Shown: positions 41,386 through 51,179 of the stretch, one piece after another
Layout of the letters: each line of letters starts with the position of its first letter
How positions within the stretch are numbered: position 1 is the stretch's first letter
Source: Mycobacterium sp.
Lineage (GTDB): Bacteria > Actinomycetota > Actinomycetes > Mycobacteriales > Mycobacteriaceae
Assembly (NCBI GenBank): GCA_025966225.1
Contig: JAOPVI010000086.1
Coordinates: 33,772 to 97,771, forward strand
Direction: 5' to 3'
Length of the DNA: 64,000 nt
Notes under the pieces: generated by a model
What the model saw: only the letters and a program-made list of their open reading frames with translations
Told to the model about the DNA's origin: nothing
Databases searched by the model: none
Translations under genes and position numbers: made by a program

Positions 41386-41461
41386 CGACGTGACCCAAAC
41401 GCGTGCAGATTTCGTTTGCCAACCGTAGGCTTGCGCCTGCTTCCGACCACAGGAGACTCTC

Positions 41462-42166
41462 ATGATTAAGCCCTTGCAGATTTGCGGTACCGCGATCGCC
41501 GTGCTCGCGTTGGGCGTCGCACTCACGGGTTGCGGCTCGAAGAGCGAAACCACCACTTCGTCCTCGTCGTCGACCAGCACCAAGACGAGTTCCGAGACGA
41601 GCGCGACCGCCAAGCCGAGCGCCACGCCTGCTGCGGGCAAGAACGAGACCATCGCCGATTACATCAAGGGAGCCGGCCTCACGGAGACCCCCGTCAAGCG
41701 TGGCGACGCAGGCGCTCCGACCATCGACCTGCCCGTCCCGGACGGCTGGGCGGAGGCCGGCGACAAGACGCCCGACTACGCGTACAACGCGCTCATCTTC
41801 AGCGACCCGGCGACGGCCAGCGACCCCCCGTCGATCATCGCGATCGTGTCCAAGCTGACGGGCGACGTCGACCCGGCCAAGCTGGTGCAGTACGCACCCG
41901 GCGAACTCAACAACCTGCCCGGCTTCGACGGCCCCCCCACGGGCGAGACCAGCACACTGGGTGGTTTCGACGCGGTCCAGCTGGGCGGCAGCTACGTGAA
42001 GGACGGCGACAAGCGCATGATCGCGCAAAAAACCGTCTTCATTCCCGCCGCGGACAACAGCGGCATGTTCGTGCTTCAACTCAATGCCGACGGCACCGAG
42101 GACCAGATGGGCCCGCTGATGGACGCCACCTCCGCTATCGACGAGAACACCAAGATCACGCCGTAA
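41462..42166 (+). CDS. LpqN-family lipoprotein
   Basis: A 234-residue lipoprotein with ribosome site AGGAG, signal peptide and lipobox LTGC near residue 21. A 35-residue Ser/Thr/Lys linker precedes the LpqN/LpqT domain (TIDLPVPDGWAEAGDKTPDYAYNALIF). It is related to lpqT in this window. The Ser/Thr-rich linker is the kind of sequence the Pmt enzyme glycosylates (inference). Confidence 0.87.
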   Translation: MIKPLQICGTAIAVLALGVALTGCGSKSETTTSSSSSTSTKTSSETSATAKPSATPAAGKNETIADYIKGAGLTETPVKRGDAGAPTIDLPVPDGWAEAGDKTPDYAYNALIFSDPATASDPPSIIAIVSKLTGDVDPAKLVQYAPGELNNLPGFDGPPTGETSTLGGFDAVQLGGSYVKDGDKRMIAQKTVFIPAADNSGMFVLQLNADGTEDQMGPLMDATSAIDENTKITP

Positions 42167-42328
42167 TCAGGCGGCTCCCAGCGAGCGTTGACACCCGATC
42201 GTGGTCGTGACAGACGGCTCAATCTTCGTCGGCCATAAACGCGGACGGCTCCGAGGCGCAGGCTGGACCCCTGCAGGAGGCCACCATCCGACGCAGTCAC
42301 AGCACCCCCACAATCGAGGAGAGGCAAC

Positions 42329-42715
42329 ATGACAGCCGCTCAGCAGCCGAATTCCAGCGAACCGCCGCCGCCTCAGCGTGGGCTGACTCGCGAGGAACGC
42401 GGTCGCGACGTCAGTGAGGCGCAGGCCGAGGTCGAGGCGGAGACGTCGAAGTGGAAGCAGTTCACGCGTGCGATGAGCCCCCGTTTCGTCTGGTCGATGG
42501 CCGAAGGCTATCCGGTTGTGCTCAAGCAGTTCATCCAGTTCTGCCTGATCATCATCTACCCGGCGTGGGTGTTCGCGGTCTTGTGCGGCGGCTTGGCGAC
42601 GCTGCTGTTCTACGTGACGATCTATCCGATCCTCTGGGTATTGTTCTGGCCGATGCGGAATTACCAGAAGAAGAACCATCCCGAGGAATACGCCGCCTCC
42701 CAAGAGCGCAAGTAG
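42329..42715 (+). CDS. Small conserved membrane protein, function unknown
   Basis: This 128-residue protein has a good ribosome site (GAGGAGAGG). A Pro/Glu-rich charged N-terminus is followed by one long or two short membrane helices (QFIQFCLIIIYPAWVFAVLCGGLATLLFYVTIYPILWVLFW) and a basic tail. No family is recognised. The arrestin-like gene starts 11 nt later, so the two are probably co-transcribed. Confidence 0.7.
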   Translation: MTAAQQPNSSEPPPPQRGLTREERGRDVSEAQAEVEAETSKWKQFTRAMSPRFVWSMAEGYPVVLKQFIQFCLIIIYPAWVFAVLCGGLATLLFYVTIYPILWVLFWPMRNYQKKNHPEEYAASQERK

Positions 42716-42726
42716 CGCGGCGCCGC

Positions 42727-43644
42727 GTGGGGCTCTTCAGCCGCTCCGGCGGCGTAATGGTAACGGTGACGCCGGAGGTCGTTCGGCCGCGGCAGACCGT
42801 GACGGCCGCCGTCACGACGGACAAGCCGATAGACAAGGTCCGCTCGGCCCGCCTGGACTGGGGTTACACGAACTTCTACCGCTACCACTGGGCCGGTCGG
42901 GTCGACTCCGCCGCCGCGGCGGGCAACGACACCATCTGGACGGCCGATCAGGTCGGCACCAACTACGGCGGCGACCGCGACACCGACGAGTGGGTGAGCG
43001 TCACCGTCGAGGACGTTCCCATCGCGACCGGCGAGTTCACCGGTACCTCTGCGACTTTCAAGATTCCCTCGTGGGCACCAGCTTCGTCATCGGCGATCGC
43101 GCGGTGGGAATGCCGACTCACCATCGAGCGCGGCGGCCGGTCCGCCAGTCACGATCGGGTCGCCCGCGGCGAGTTCACCGTGCTCATCGGCACCGCCGAC
43201 GTCGAGGCGTACGTGGAGCCGCTCGAAGTGGTCTCCGGCGCGGTCGAGACCGTCATCGACATCACGCTGTCGAAGCCGGTGTACCTGGCCGGCGAGACCA
43301 TCATCGGCCAGGCGACCCTGACACCCACGATGGATCTGCCGGACGGCGAGCTCGCGGTGTCGTGGCAGCGTGAACGGGAGTCCCACCCCTTGACCCGCGC
43401 GCCCGGCCCCGGCGCCCAACTGGACGGTCGAATCGTGCCGCTGGGCAAGCGAATTCCGCTGCGGGCGGGCGTACCCGTGGTGCTGCCCTTCGAGATACCA
43501 CTCCCGGCCGACGCTCCCCCGACGGCGGCGGCCGTCCACTCGTCGATCAACTGGTTCGTGCAAGCCAGGTTGTTCTACGCGGGTTTCAACGCCCATCGGC
43601 TCGAGCGGGTGCGACGTTCCATCGTGGTGGTCAACGCGCCCTGA
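42727..43644 (+). CDS. Spo0M/arrestin-like beta-sandwich protein
   Basis: GTG 42727 gives 305 residues (VGLFSRSGGVMVTVTPEVVRPRQTVTAAVTT). Alternating beta-strand sequence with an arrestin-N-like opening and a second repeat (LSKPVYLAGETIIGQATLTP, with FEIPLPADAPPTA) suggests two arrestin/Spo0M domains. It has no signal or membrane helix. The fold implies protein-protein interaction; the partner may be the membrane protein encoded just upstream (inference). Confidence 0.65.
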   Translation: MGLFSRSGGVMVTVTPEVVRPRQTVTAAVTTDKPIDKVRSARLDWGYTNFYRYHWAGRVDSAAAAGNDTIWTADQVGTNYGGDRDTDEWVSVTVEDVPIATGEFTGTSATFKIPSWAPASSSAIARWECRLTIERGGRSASHDRVARGEFTVLIGTADVEAYVEPLEVVSGAVETVIDITLSKPVYLAGETIIGQATLTPTMDLPDGELAVSWQRERESHPLTRAPGPGAQLDGRIVPLGKRIPLRAGVPVVLPFEIPLPADAPPTAAAVHSSINWFVQARLFYAGFNAHRLERVRRSIVVVNAP

Positions 43645-43647
43645 GCG

Positions 43648-45485
<1,838 letters not shown>

Positions 45486-45548
45486 CTACGTGCATGCCAT
45501 CTGCCGGGCAATTGTGCCGGGCAATCACTGGCAAGCAATCAGTCCGGG

Positions 45549-45791
45549 TCAGCCGGGCAGACCCTGCTCCTCCGGCGGCAACGGGGCGGGACCCTTGATG
45601 CTCGGGGCAGCCTCGGGGATCGCGGCTTCAGACGGCGGGAGGGTGGCGGTAACTGTCACGCCGGTCGACATGTCGCCTGCCATGGTTCCGGAATCAGGCG
45701 AACCCTGCAGGACCATGGCGAACAAGGCTGCCGCGACGACGGCCCCGCTTCCTGCGATGGCTGCGAAAGGCTTGATGGTTCTTGCGTTCAC
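45549..45791 (-). CDS. Small secreted or membrane-anchored mycobacterial protein
   Basis: GTG 45791 with AGGAG 7 nt upstream encodes 80 residues. An N-terminal hydrophobic helix (IAGSGAVVAAALFAMVLQG) precedes a short Pro/Ala/Thr-rich tail ending IKGPAPLPPEEQGLPG. I recall similar short proteins elsewhere in mycobacteria; none has a known function to my knowledge. Confidence 0.7.
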   Translation of the reverse strand: MNARTIKPFAAIAGSGAVVAAALFAMVLQGSPDSGTMAGDMSTGVTVTATLPPSEAAIPEAAPSIKGPAPLPPEEQGLPG

Positions 45792-46031
45792 GTTCGGTCT
45801 CCTAATAACTCAGACTCTTCCTACGAGAATTACAGCGCGATCACAGGTCGCCGGTATTCCGGATTTCAGAAAGTTTCTTACTCAAGGTAACGAACCTGCT
45901 TTCAGCCGGGGCCGCCGGCCGCGGACCCGCCGGGCGACGGGCTTGCGCGCAACGAGCCGTCGTTGTGTCGGTTAGCAATCCGTACTAACGTCGAACGCAG
46001 GTTGAGTCCGCAGCCGCACGAGGTGTGGCCG

Positions 46032-46499
46032 ATGGCTGAAGGCCACCCCGCCAAGTTTCGGAGTTCTAGCTTGTCCGCCGCAAACACCGCTCCTGTCGCA
46101 CCCACACCCGGTGCGCCGCACAAACCTGCGAGTTTCTCGAGCAGCCTCATCGGAACGGCCATGGTGCTGGTGACGGCGGTCGGCGAGCTCGATGCGTCCA
46201 ACGCCTGGGACCTCGCCGACTACGTCGAAGGCGTGCTGGACGCGAAACGTCGCCTGATCGTTGATCTTCGTGGCCTGAGTTTCTGTGGTACACAGGGCTT
46301 CTCATCGTTGCACCACATCAACGTGGCGTGTTCGCGCAGCGACGTGAACTGGGTGGTCGTACCAGGACGCGAAGTGTCCAGGTTGCTGCGAATCTGCAAT
46401 CCCGAGCGCACCCTACCCGTCGCCGGCACGTTGGACAGTGCCATCGGTGTGGTCAGCAGGCCGCCGCGGAACCACCTCAGGACACTCTCCCGGAATTAG
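46032..46499 (+). CDS. STAS-domain anti-sigma-factor-antagonist-like protein
   Basis: ATG 46032 gives 155 residues (GTG 46023 and the track TTG 45963 are alternatives). The STAS core is MVLVTAVGELDASNAWDLADYV followed by LIVDLRGLSFCGTQGFSSLHHI. At the position where active antagonists have the phosphorylated D-S-S-G, this protein has G-T-Q-G, so regulation by serine phosphorylation may be changed or lost. The 240 nt upstream contain no other gene. Its end overlaps the convergent methyltransferase gene by 23 nt. Confidence 0.78.
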   Translation: MAEGHPAKFRSSSLSAANTAPVAPTPGAPHKPASFSSSLIGTAMVLVTAVGELDASNAWDLADYVEGVLDAKRRLIVDLRGLSFCGTQGFSSLHHINVACSRSDVNWVVVPGREVSRLLRICNPERTLPVAGTLDSAIGVVSRPPRNHLRTLSRN

Positions 46500-47118
46500 C
46501 GCCTGGCACGCCGGAGCGGGCCGCGACGGACGGGGCCGCCCCCTTGACGTACACGCCGATGGCGACGTCCTCATCCACGTAGCCCGCGGTCTGGTTCAGT
46601 TCGTCGGTCTCTGCGATCAGTGCGTTGGCCTCGTCGCCGGTGAGCGGATAGTCATCGACGCGGTGCCGCCAATGCGCCGCAATGATCGTCGTGCCCAGGC
46701 GAAGTCGTCGACATTCCCGGTCAAGCACGCCGCGCAGCGCAGGCCCACTGAGGTAGTAGGCCACTTCCGACAACACGATCAGGTCGAAGTCCTCGGCAGG
46801 CCACTCCGAGTCGAGGGACAGATGGCGCAGGGTGACGCGGTCTCGTCGGTTGCTGCGGTCCAAACGGGCGCGGGTCGCCTCGAGGGCCGCTTCCGCGACG
46901 TCGGTTGCCGTCACGTGCTCGCATCGGTGGGTGAGGTGTTCGGTGAGCACGCCGACCGAGCACCCCGGCTCGAAGGCATGGCGAAACCCCGGCTTTGGCA
47001 GCATGGCGACGGTGAGCGCGTACTTGCGCTGCTCGTACCACCGTTCGGAGAGCCGCCACGGGTCAGGCGATTCGGCGTACATGTCGACGAAGTACTGGTC
47101 GGGCAGGCGCAGGTTCAC
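46477..47118 (-). CDS. SAM-dependent methyltransferase (NodS-like), operon gene 4
   Basis: The 213-residue class I methyltransferase has the SAM loop EPGCSVGVLTEHL, VTATDVAEAAL and LIVLSEVAYYLS. N-terminal PDPWRLSERWYEQRKYALTVAMLP is typical of the NodS-like family, which N-methylates sugar amines. Its start overlaps the PIG-L stop by 4 nt. It is the last gene of the four-gene cluster. Confidence 0.83.
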   Translation of the reverse strand: MNLRLPDQYFVDMYAESPDPWRLSERWYEQRKYALTVAMLPKPGFRHAFEPGCSVGVLTEHLTHRCEHVTATDVAEAALEATRARLDRSNRRDRVTLRHLSLDSEWPAEDFDLIVLSEVAYYLSGPALRGVLDRECRRLRLGTTIIAAHWRHRVDDYPLTGDEANALIAETDELNQTAGYVDEDVAIGVYVKGAAPSVAARSGVPGANSGRVS

Positions 47119-47882
47119 CGGAACACCACCTCACCCAGCCGTAGCAGTCGCTGGACGGCAAACGGGGGCACCACCGGCTCGAAATCGGATGAAAACGCGG
47201 CGAGCTGCGACTGAAAGACATTGACAGCTGCTCGCTTCCGCGCGGTCGCGGCCGGGTCGAGCGGGATCCTGAACATGCGCTGCCACGGCACGTCCTCGTC
47301 GTCTGGATGCGCCCAGTGCCACATCCAGACCGGGTACTCCAGCGGGGTCGCGCCGACCTGATGGGCCGCCACGCTCGCCGCACGCCCGACGGCCTCGTGG
47401 TCCGGATGCCCGTCGCCTCGCCATGTCGTTGCACACCACGCACCCGTCGGGCCGCTGTCGAGCAGTTGGCCGATCACGTCGGAAAGTTGCGACTCGTGCG
47501 CGCGAAGGTCCCCGTCGGGCAGTCCCAAGAAGATCGGCTCACCGAGCCCCAGGACTGCTGCCGCACGGCATAGTTCGGCGCGCCGGTCACGTTCCAACCA
47601 AATGCGCTCCATGCGCGAGAGGCCGGGATACGCGCCCCCGCCGTCGGTCGCGCACACCACCTGGACGTCGACGCCGCGCGCACGCAATGCGGCCGCCGTC
47701 GCTCCGAAGCCGAACGTCTCGTCGTCGGGGTGCGGAGCAACAAGGACCAGCCCGGGACATTCGTCCAGGTTCAGTTCGGGAAACTCCCGCTGCCAGGCGA
47801 GCCACGTGGTGGTCGGCGTACCTCCCGACGCGACCGGGGCAGCCGCGAAGCGAGCGCCGTTCTCGCACCACCCGGCTTTCAC
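47115..47882 (-). CDS. PIG-L family deacetylase, operon gene 3
   Basis: GTG 47882 gives 255 residues; the track extension to 48524 is a shadow of the dehydrogenase gene. The zinc motif is VLVAPHPDDETFGFG, with the further ligand His in GDGHPDHEAVGRAA. PIG-L enzymes remove acetyl from GlcNAc-containing substrates (MshB, Mca, GlcNAc-PI deacetylase). It overlaps both neighbours by 4 nt. Bounded by a glycosyltransferase and a methyltransferase, it likely deacetylates a dedicated glycoconjugate. Confidence 0.87.
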   Translation of the reverse strand: MKAGWCENGARFAAAPVASGGTPTTTWLAWQREFPELNLDECPGLVLVAPHPDDETFGFGATAAALRARGVDVQVVCATDGGGAYPGLSRMERIWLERDRRAELCRAAAVLGLGEPIFLGLPDGDLRAHESQLSDVIGQLLDSGPTGAWCATTWRGDGHPDHEAVGRAASVAAHQVGATPLEYPVWMWHWAHPDDEDVPWQRMFRIPLDPAATARKRAAVNVFQSQLAAFSSDFEPVVPPFAVQRLLRLGEVVFR

Positions 47883-48820
47883 CTGGCCGCCACCCGTCCC
47901 AAGGCGGCGAGGTCCCGCTCGGCGTGACTCTGCCGCACGTACATCGTCAAGTCGGCGACACGCTGCGCGTGCTTGGTATCCAAGGCCAAAGGTGCTGGGC
48001 CCAATGCCCTTCCGGTACGCGTGATCGCCTCGTCGACGGCGTGTTCGACGACGGCACGAACCCGACGGGCGATCAGTTCGGCCCGGTCGTCGGGGAGCTG
48101 GGCATCGATGTAACTCGCCGCACACGCGAGTATCGCTTCGGCGGCGGCCAGCGCTGCGTCGACCGCCCCGAGGTGGGCGTGGGTGTGAACGTCGTCGCTG
48201 CCGTTGCGGTATTCGTCGCCGACCGCACGGTAGAGCGGGGCGGCCACGCCGCGTGCGCCACCCAGCCAGCACGCCGCCACTCCCACCGCGCCGTGCCAGA
48301 AACCAGGGCGGTCGAGATACTGTCCCGGTCGCCCGACGGGCGTGGCCACTGCATTGGTGAACTGCACGGATCTGGTATCGCTGGCGCGCATTCCGGCGTT
48401 TCGCCAACTGCTCGTCAACGGCCTTACTTCGGCCTGATTCAGCTCGACGGCATACAGACCGCGGGTGTTGTCGTGACGCCGCGCGGTCACCAGGGCATGC
48501 GTGCACAACTTCGCTCCAGAACACCAGGCCTTGGTGCCCTCGAGGACTGAGTTGGACGTTTGCTCATCGACGCGCAGAACCGCGTCCGGCGCCTCGGCGG
48601 CCCACACCCCCCACAACTGTTCCCGCGATGGGGGCGGGCCATCGAGCTCGGCCAGGATCGCCACGGCGTCGGTGTGCGCCTCGGCCAGGCGCCCTGCCAC
48701 CACGTCGTATTCGGTGAGCGCCGCCAGCTTCGACAGCCGCTTGCCAGTCTGGCCGGAACCCGGGGCGGGAAGGTCGAGCTCTCCGGCTTCGAGCCAGCGC
48801 CAGACCAATTCGGCGCTCAC
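47879..48820 (-). CDS. Acyl-CoA dehydrogenase-like protein, operon gene 2
   Basis: GTG 48820 gives 313 residues, about 70 short of usual acyl-CoA dehydrogenases. The middle beta domain is visible (LEGTKAWCSGAKLCTHALVTAR) and the C-terminal part is helical (AAAEAILACAASYIDAQ, and LDTKHAQRVADLTMYVRQSHAERDL). The canonical catalytic Glu position is not evident. A redox step on a lipid or amine part of the product is possible, but so is loss of dehydrogenase activity. It overlaps both neighbours by 4 nt. Confidence 0.75.
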   Translation of the reverse strand: MSAELVWRWLEAGELDLPAPGSGQTGKRLSKLAALTEYDVVAGRLAEAHTDAVAILAELDGPPPSREQLWGVWAAEAPDAVLRVDEQTSNSVLEGTKAWCSGAKLCTHALVTARRHDNTRGLYAVELNQAEVRPLTSSWRNAGMRASDTRSVQFTNAVATPVGRPGQYLDRPGFWHGAVGVAACWLGGARGVAAPLYRAVGDEYRNGSDDVHTHAHLGAVDAALAAAEAILACAASYIDAQLPDDRAELIARRVRAVVEHAVDEAITRTGRALGPAPLALDTKHAQRVADLTMYVRQSHAERDLAALGRVAAR

Positions 48821-49545
48821 GCTGATTCCCGGCCTGCGCGAATGCCCACGGATCTGAGGTGGCTCGCGAAACCGTGTGGCGCTCGGCCCACCTGCCGCGC
48901 CGAGGTCACCACCGACAGCTGTTCGTCGCGATGGATGCGACAACCCGCCTGCTCGAATCGCCGTACGAGCTCGACGTCCTCACCGGTCGCCAACGGGGCG
49001 AACCCACCTACCCGCCAATACGCGTCGGCGCGAAATCCCATGTTGGCTCCGTGGATGTGACCGTGCTCACCGCCGCGACGCTTCGCGCGATATGCGTTCA
49101 GATACATGCGAGCGACTGTCGCGGGCACGCGCCGCCAGTTCGCGATGCGGACGACGCCAAGCACCATGTCGGCACCGGACTCGGTCTGCTGGACCAGCCA
49201 ATCGGCGTCGACGCGACTATCGGCGTCGGTGGTGGCGTACCAGATGCGTGATTCATCGGTCAGCTGCTCACTGCAAAAGCCCCGCGCGTATTCGAAGCCC
49301 GCCCGCCGGGCAGCCCCCACATTGCGGACCTCGACTTCGACGAAATGCACGTCGGCGCCGAAGTCTCCTGCGAGGTATCGACTCTGGTCATCACATGCGT
49401 CGAGCACGACGACGATGAGCACGGGAACGCGCAGACACGCCGCGGCCGTCACCATCGCCTTGACGCACTCCGGCAAGTTGGTCGACTCATTGTGCGCGGG
49501 TATGACGACCACGGCCTGCTCACAGGTCAGCCCGGTATTTCCCAC
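48817..49545 (-). CDS. Family 2 glycosyltransferase, operon gene 1
   Basis: GTG 49545 is chosen because GAGGAG lies 6 nt upstream; the track ATG at 49578 lies inside an inverted repeat. The 242-residue soluble GT-A enzyme has AVVVIPAHNESTNLPECV, the DxD-like TTDADSRVDADWL and GEDVELVRRFEQAG near the C-terminus. No membrane helix is present, so a small soluble or membrane-surface acceptor is likely. It opens the four-gene cluster. Confidence 0.85.
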   Translation of the reverse strand: MGNTGLTCEQAVVVIPAHNESTNLPECVKAMVTAAACLRVPVLIVVVLDACDDQSRYLAGDFGADVHFVEVEVRNVGAARRAGFEYARGFCSEQLTDESRIWYATTDADSRVDADWLVQQTESGADMVLGVVRIANWRRVPATVARMYLNAYRAKRRGGEHGHIHGANMGFRADAYWRVGGFAPLATGEDVELVRRFEQAGCRIHRDEQLSVVTSARQVGRAPHGFASHLRSVGIRAGRESA

Positions 49546-49565
49546 GGCTAGCTCCTCGCTCCTTC

Positions 49566-49598
49566 GGATGCTGGGCATCCAATGTCAAAGATGCCCAG
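49566..49598. promoter_or_regulatory. Inverted-repeat cluster before the GT2-PIG-L operon
   Basis: CTGGGCATC (49571-49579) and GATGCCCAG (49590-49598) form a perfect 9-bp dyad with a 10-nt spacer, ending 25 nt before the GTG at 49545. A nested dyad GGATGC-TGG-GCATCC (49566-49580) shares the left arm, and another GATGCC occurs near 49655. Repeated GATGC half-sites suggest an operator; a leader hairpin is the alternative. The rest of the gap up to 49792 holds nothing else I can support. Confidence 0.6.
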
Positions 49599-49791
49599 GA
49601 AGTCCATGGGCTTGAACTAGGGCGCGGGTAACGGTGCAACTGCCGAATCACTTCAGATGCCGATTCGGTCGCGCACATGTGTACCCGCCATCGCGAGCCG
49701 AGAAACGGGTGACTCGTTTCGAGGTCTGCCCGGCAGGGTAGCCACTGCACGAAAGACGCACGTCGACCCACCGGAGCCGGAGGCGATCAAG

Positions 49792-50160
49792 ATGTCGGAC
49801 GTTCAACACGACGAGCCACGGTCACCGGATCGGTCGGCCGACAACGACGCACACTCCCACGGCGCCAGAACATTCTGGAACTGGACGCTCGCACTCTTGG
49901 CCGTGCTCGGAGCATTGGCCGTCGTGGCCTTCGCATATCTCAGTGTGATGGGCACGGCCGCCTGCACCGACGGGCCGTGCGGGGGTACCGGCCCTAGTGA
50001 ATTCGTGTTCAGCCTCATTCTGTACGGACCGCCGATCGTCGCCGTCGTCGGTGTGCTGCTGTCCTTCCTGACCGCCAAGCACCGGCTGGGGTTCCTCGTA
50101 CCGGTATGCACTTGGGCCGCGACGGCAATCGCCTTCGTCATACTGGTGACCACGTTCTAG
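49792..50160 (+). CDS. Small membrane protein of unknown function
   Basis: ATG 49792 gives 122 residues; the 45-codon track extension upstream is not supported. A His/Asp/Glu-rich N-terminus is followed by three hydrophobic segments (WTLALLAVLGALAVVAFAYLSV; FVFSLILYGPPIVAVVGVLLSF; FLVPVCTWAATAIAFVILVTTF). The loop between the first two has two cysteines (TAACTDGPCGG) that may pair outside the cell. Its end is 4 nt from the convergent mscS stop. Confidence 0.7.
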   Translation: MSDVQHDEPRSPDRSADNDAHSHGARTFWNWTLALLAVLGALAVVAFAYLSVMGTAACTDGPCGGTGPSEFVFSLILYGPPIVAVVGVLLSFLTAKHRLGFLVPVCTWAATAIAFVILVTTF

Positions 50161-50164
50161 CGCA

Positions 50165-51061
50165 TCACGACGCCTCCACCATCGCACCGCTGTGAATGCC
50201 CGCGCGCCCGAGTGCGTCGACCACGAGCACTCGCAGTCGCCGTCCTACGTCGAATTGCTTGCCCGGCAACGTCCGGGCCACCATCCTGACCTTGATCTCG
50301 TCGACTCCGATGCTTTCCACGCCCATTACTGCGGGCTCGTCCAGCAAGAGCTCCGGAAGTGTGTCGTCCTTCATCGCGGTCGCCGAAACACCGCGAAGGA
50401 CATCGGTGACCTTGGTCAGATCCGCCGTCGCCGGCACAGGCACGTCGATCACCGCGCGCGCCCAATCCTTGGATAGGTTGAGCGACTTGACGATCTGACC
50501 GTTGGGCACGGTGTAGACCTCGCCATCGCCGGTCCGGAGCTTCGTGACACGAAGGGTCACGTCTTCGACCGTGCCGCGAGCGTCGTCGGACGAACCTGTG
50601 ATGGTCAACTGAACGAGATCCCCAAAGCCATATTGTTTTTCGGTGATGATGAAGAATCCACTCAAGAGGTCCTGCACTATTCGTTGAGCTCCGAAGCCGA
50701 ACGCAGCGCCCAATACCGCTGCCGGCGCGACCAGTGATCCAACGGGCAATCCGAAGGCATCGATGATGTCGACCGACACCACGACGTACAGCACCGCGAT
50801 GGACACCGACGAGATCACCGACGCGACAGCTTGACGATGCTTGACGGCTTCGGACTGCACGGCGTCTTGCGTGGAGCCTGCGAGCCGGCTACTGATCTTG
50901 GCGGCGATGCGGCGCAGCACGCGGGTCGCGACGACCGTGGCGATCACCACCACGACGATGTGAAGTCCCTTCGTCGCGATCCAGTGGCCGAACTCCGATG
51001 ACCACAGTCCGGTCCAGGTCGCTCTCGGCGAGACTGCGTGAAAAGTATTCATAGACTTCAT
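50165..51061 (-). CDS. MscS-family mechanosensitive channel
   Basis: The 298-residue protein has an N-terminal helix and a pore region PVGSLVAPAAVLGAAFGFGAQRIVQDLLSGFFIITEKQYGFGDLVQL. The MscS beta domain (GTVEDVTLRVTKLRTGDGEVYTVPNGQI) and an alpha/beta C-terminus follow. MscS channels release solutes on hypo-osmotic shock. Two ATGs (51061 and 51052) are possible starts. Confidence 0.92.
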   Translation of the reverse strand: MKSMNTFHAVSPRATWTGLWSSEFGHWIATKGLHIVVVVIATVVATRVLRRIAAKISSRLAGSTQDAVQSEAVKHRQAVASVISSVSIAVLYVVVSVDIIDAFGLPVGSLVAPAAVLGAAFGFGAQRIVQDLLSGFFIITEKQYGFGDLVQLTITGSSDDARGTVEDVTLRVTKLRTGDGEVYTVPNGQIVKSLNLSKDWARAVIDVPVPATADLTKVTDVLRGVSATAMKDDTLPELLLDEPAVMGVESIGVDEIKVRMVARTLPGKQFDVGRRLRVLVVDALGRAGIHSGAMVEAS

Positions 51062-51179
51062 AGATATAGGCAGACCGGCTCAGGGAGCCTGGCCTGCCGG
51101 CCTCCTCGAGATTGCGTCGCGTTCGCCCCCGGTCATGCTTCCCGCGATGCGCGGCGCTAAAACATGCCCAGGCAGCCTG

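Noticed and set aside
42188-42220. TTGACA as a sigma-70 promoter before the small membrane protein
   Set aside because: No acceptable -10 at 16-18 nt spacing was found.
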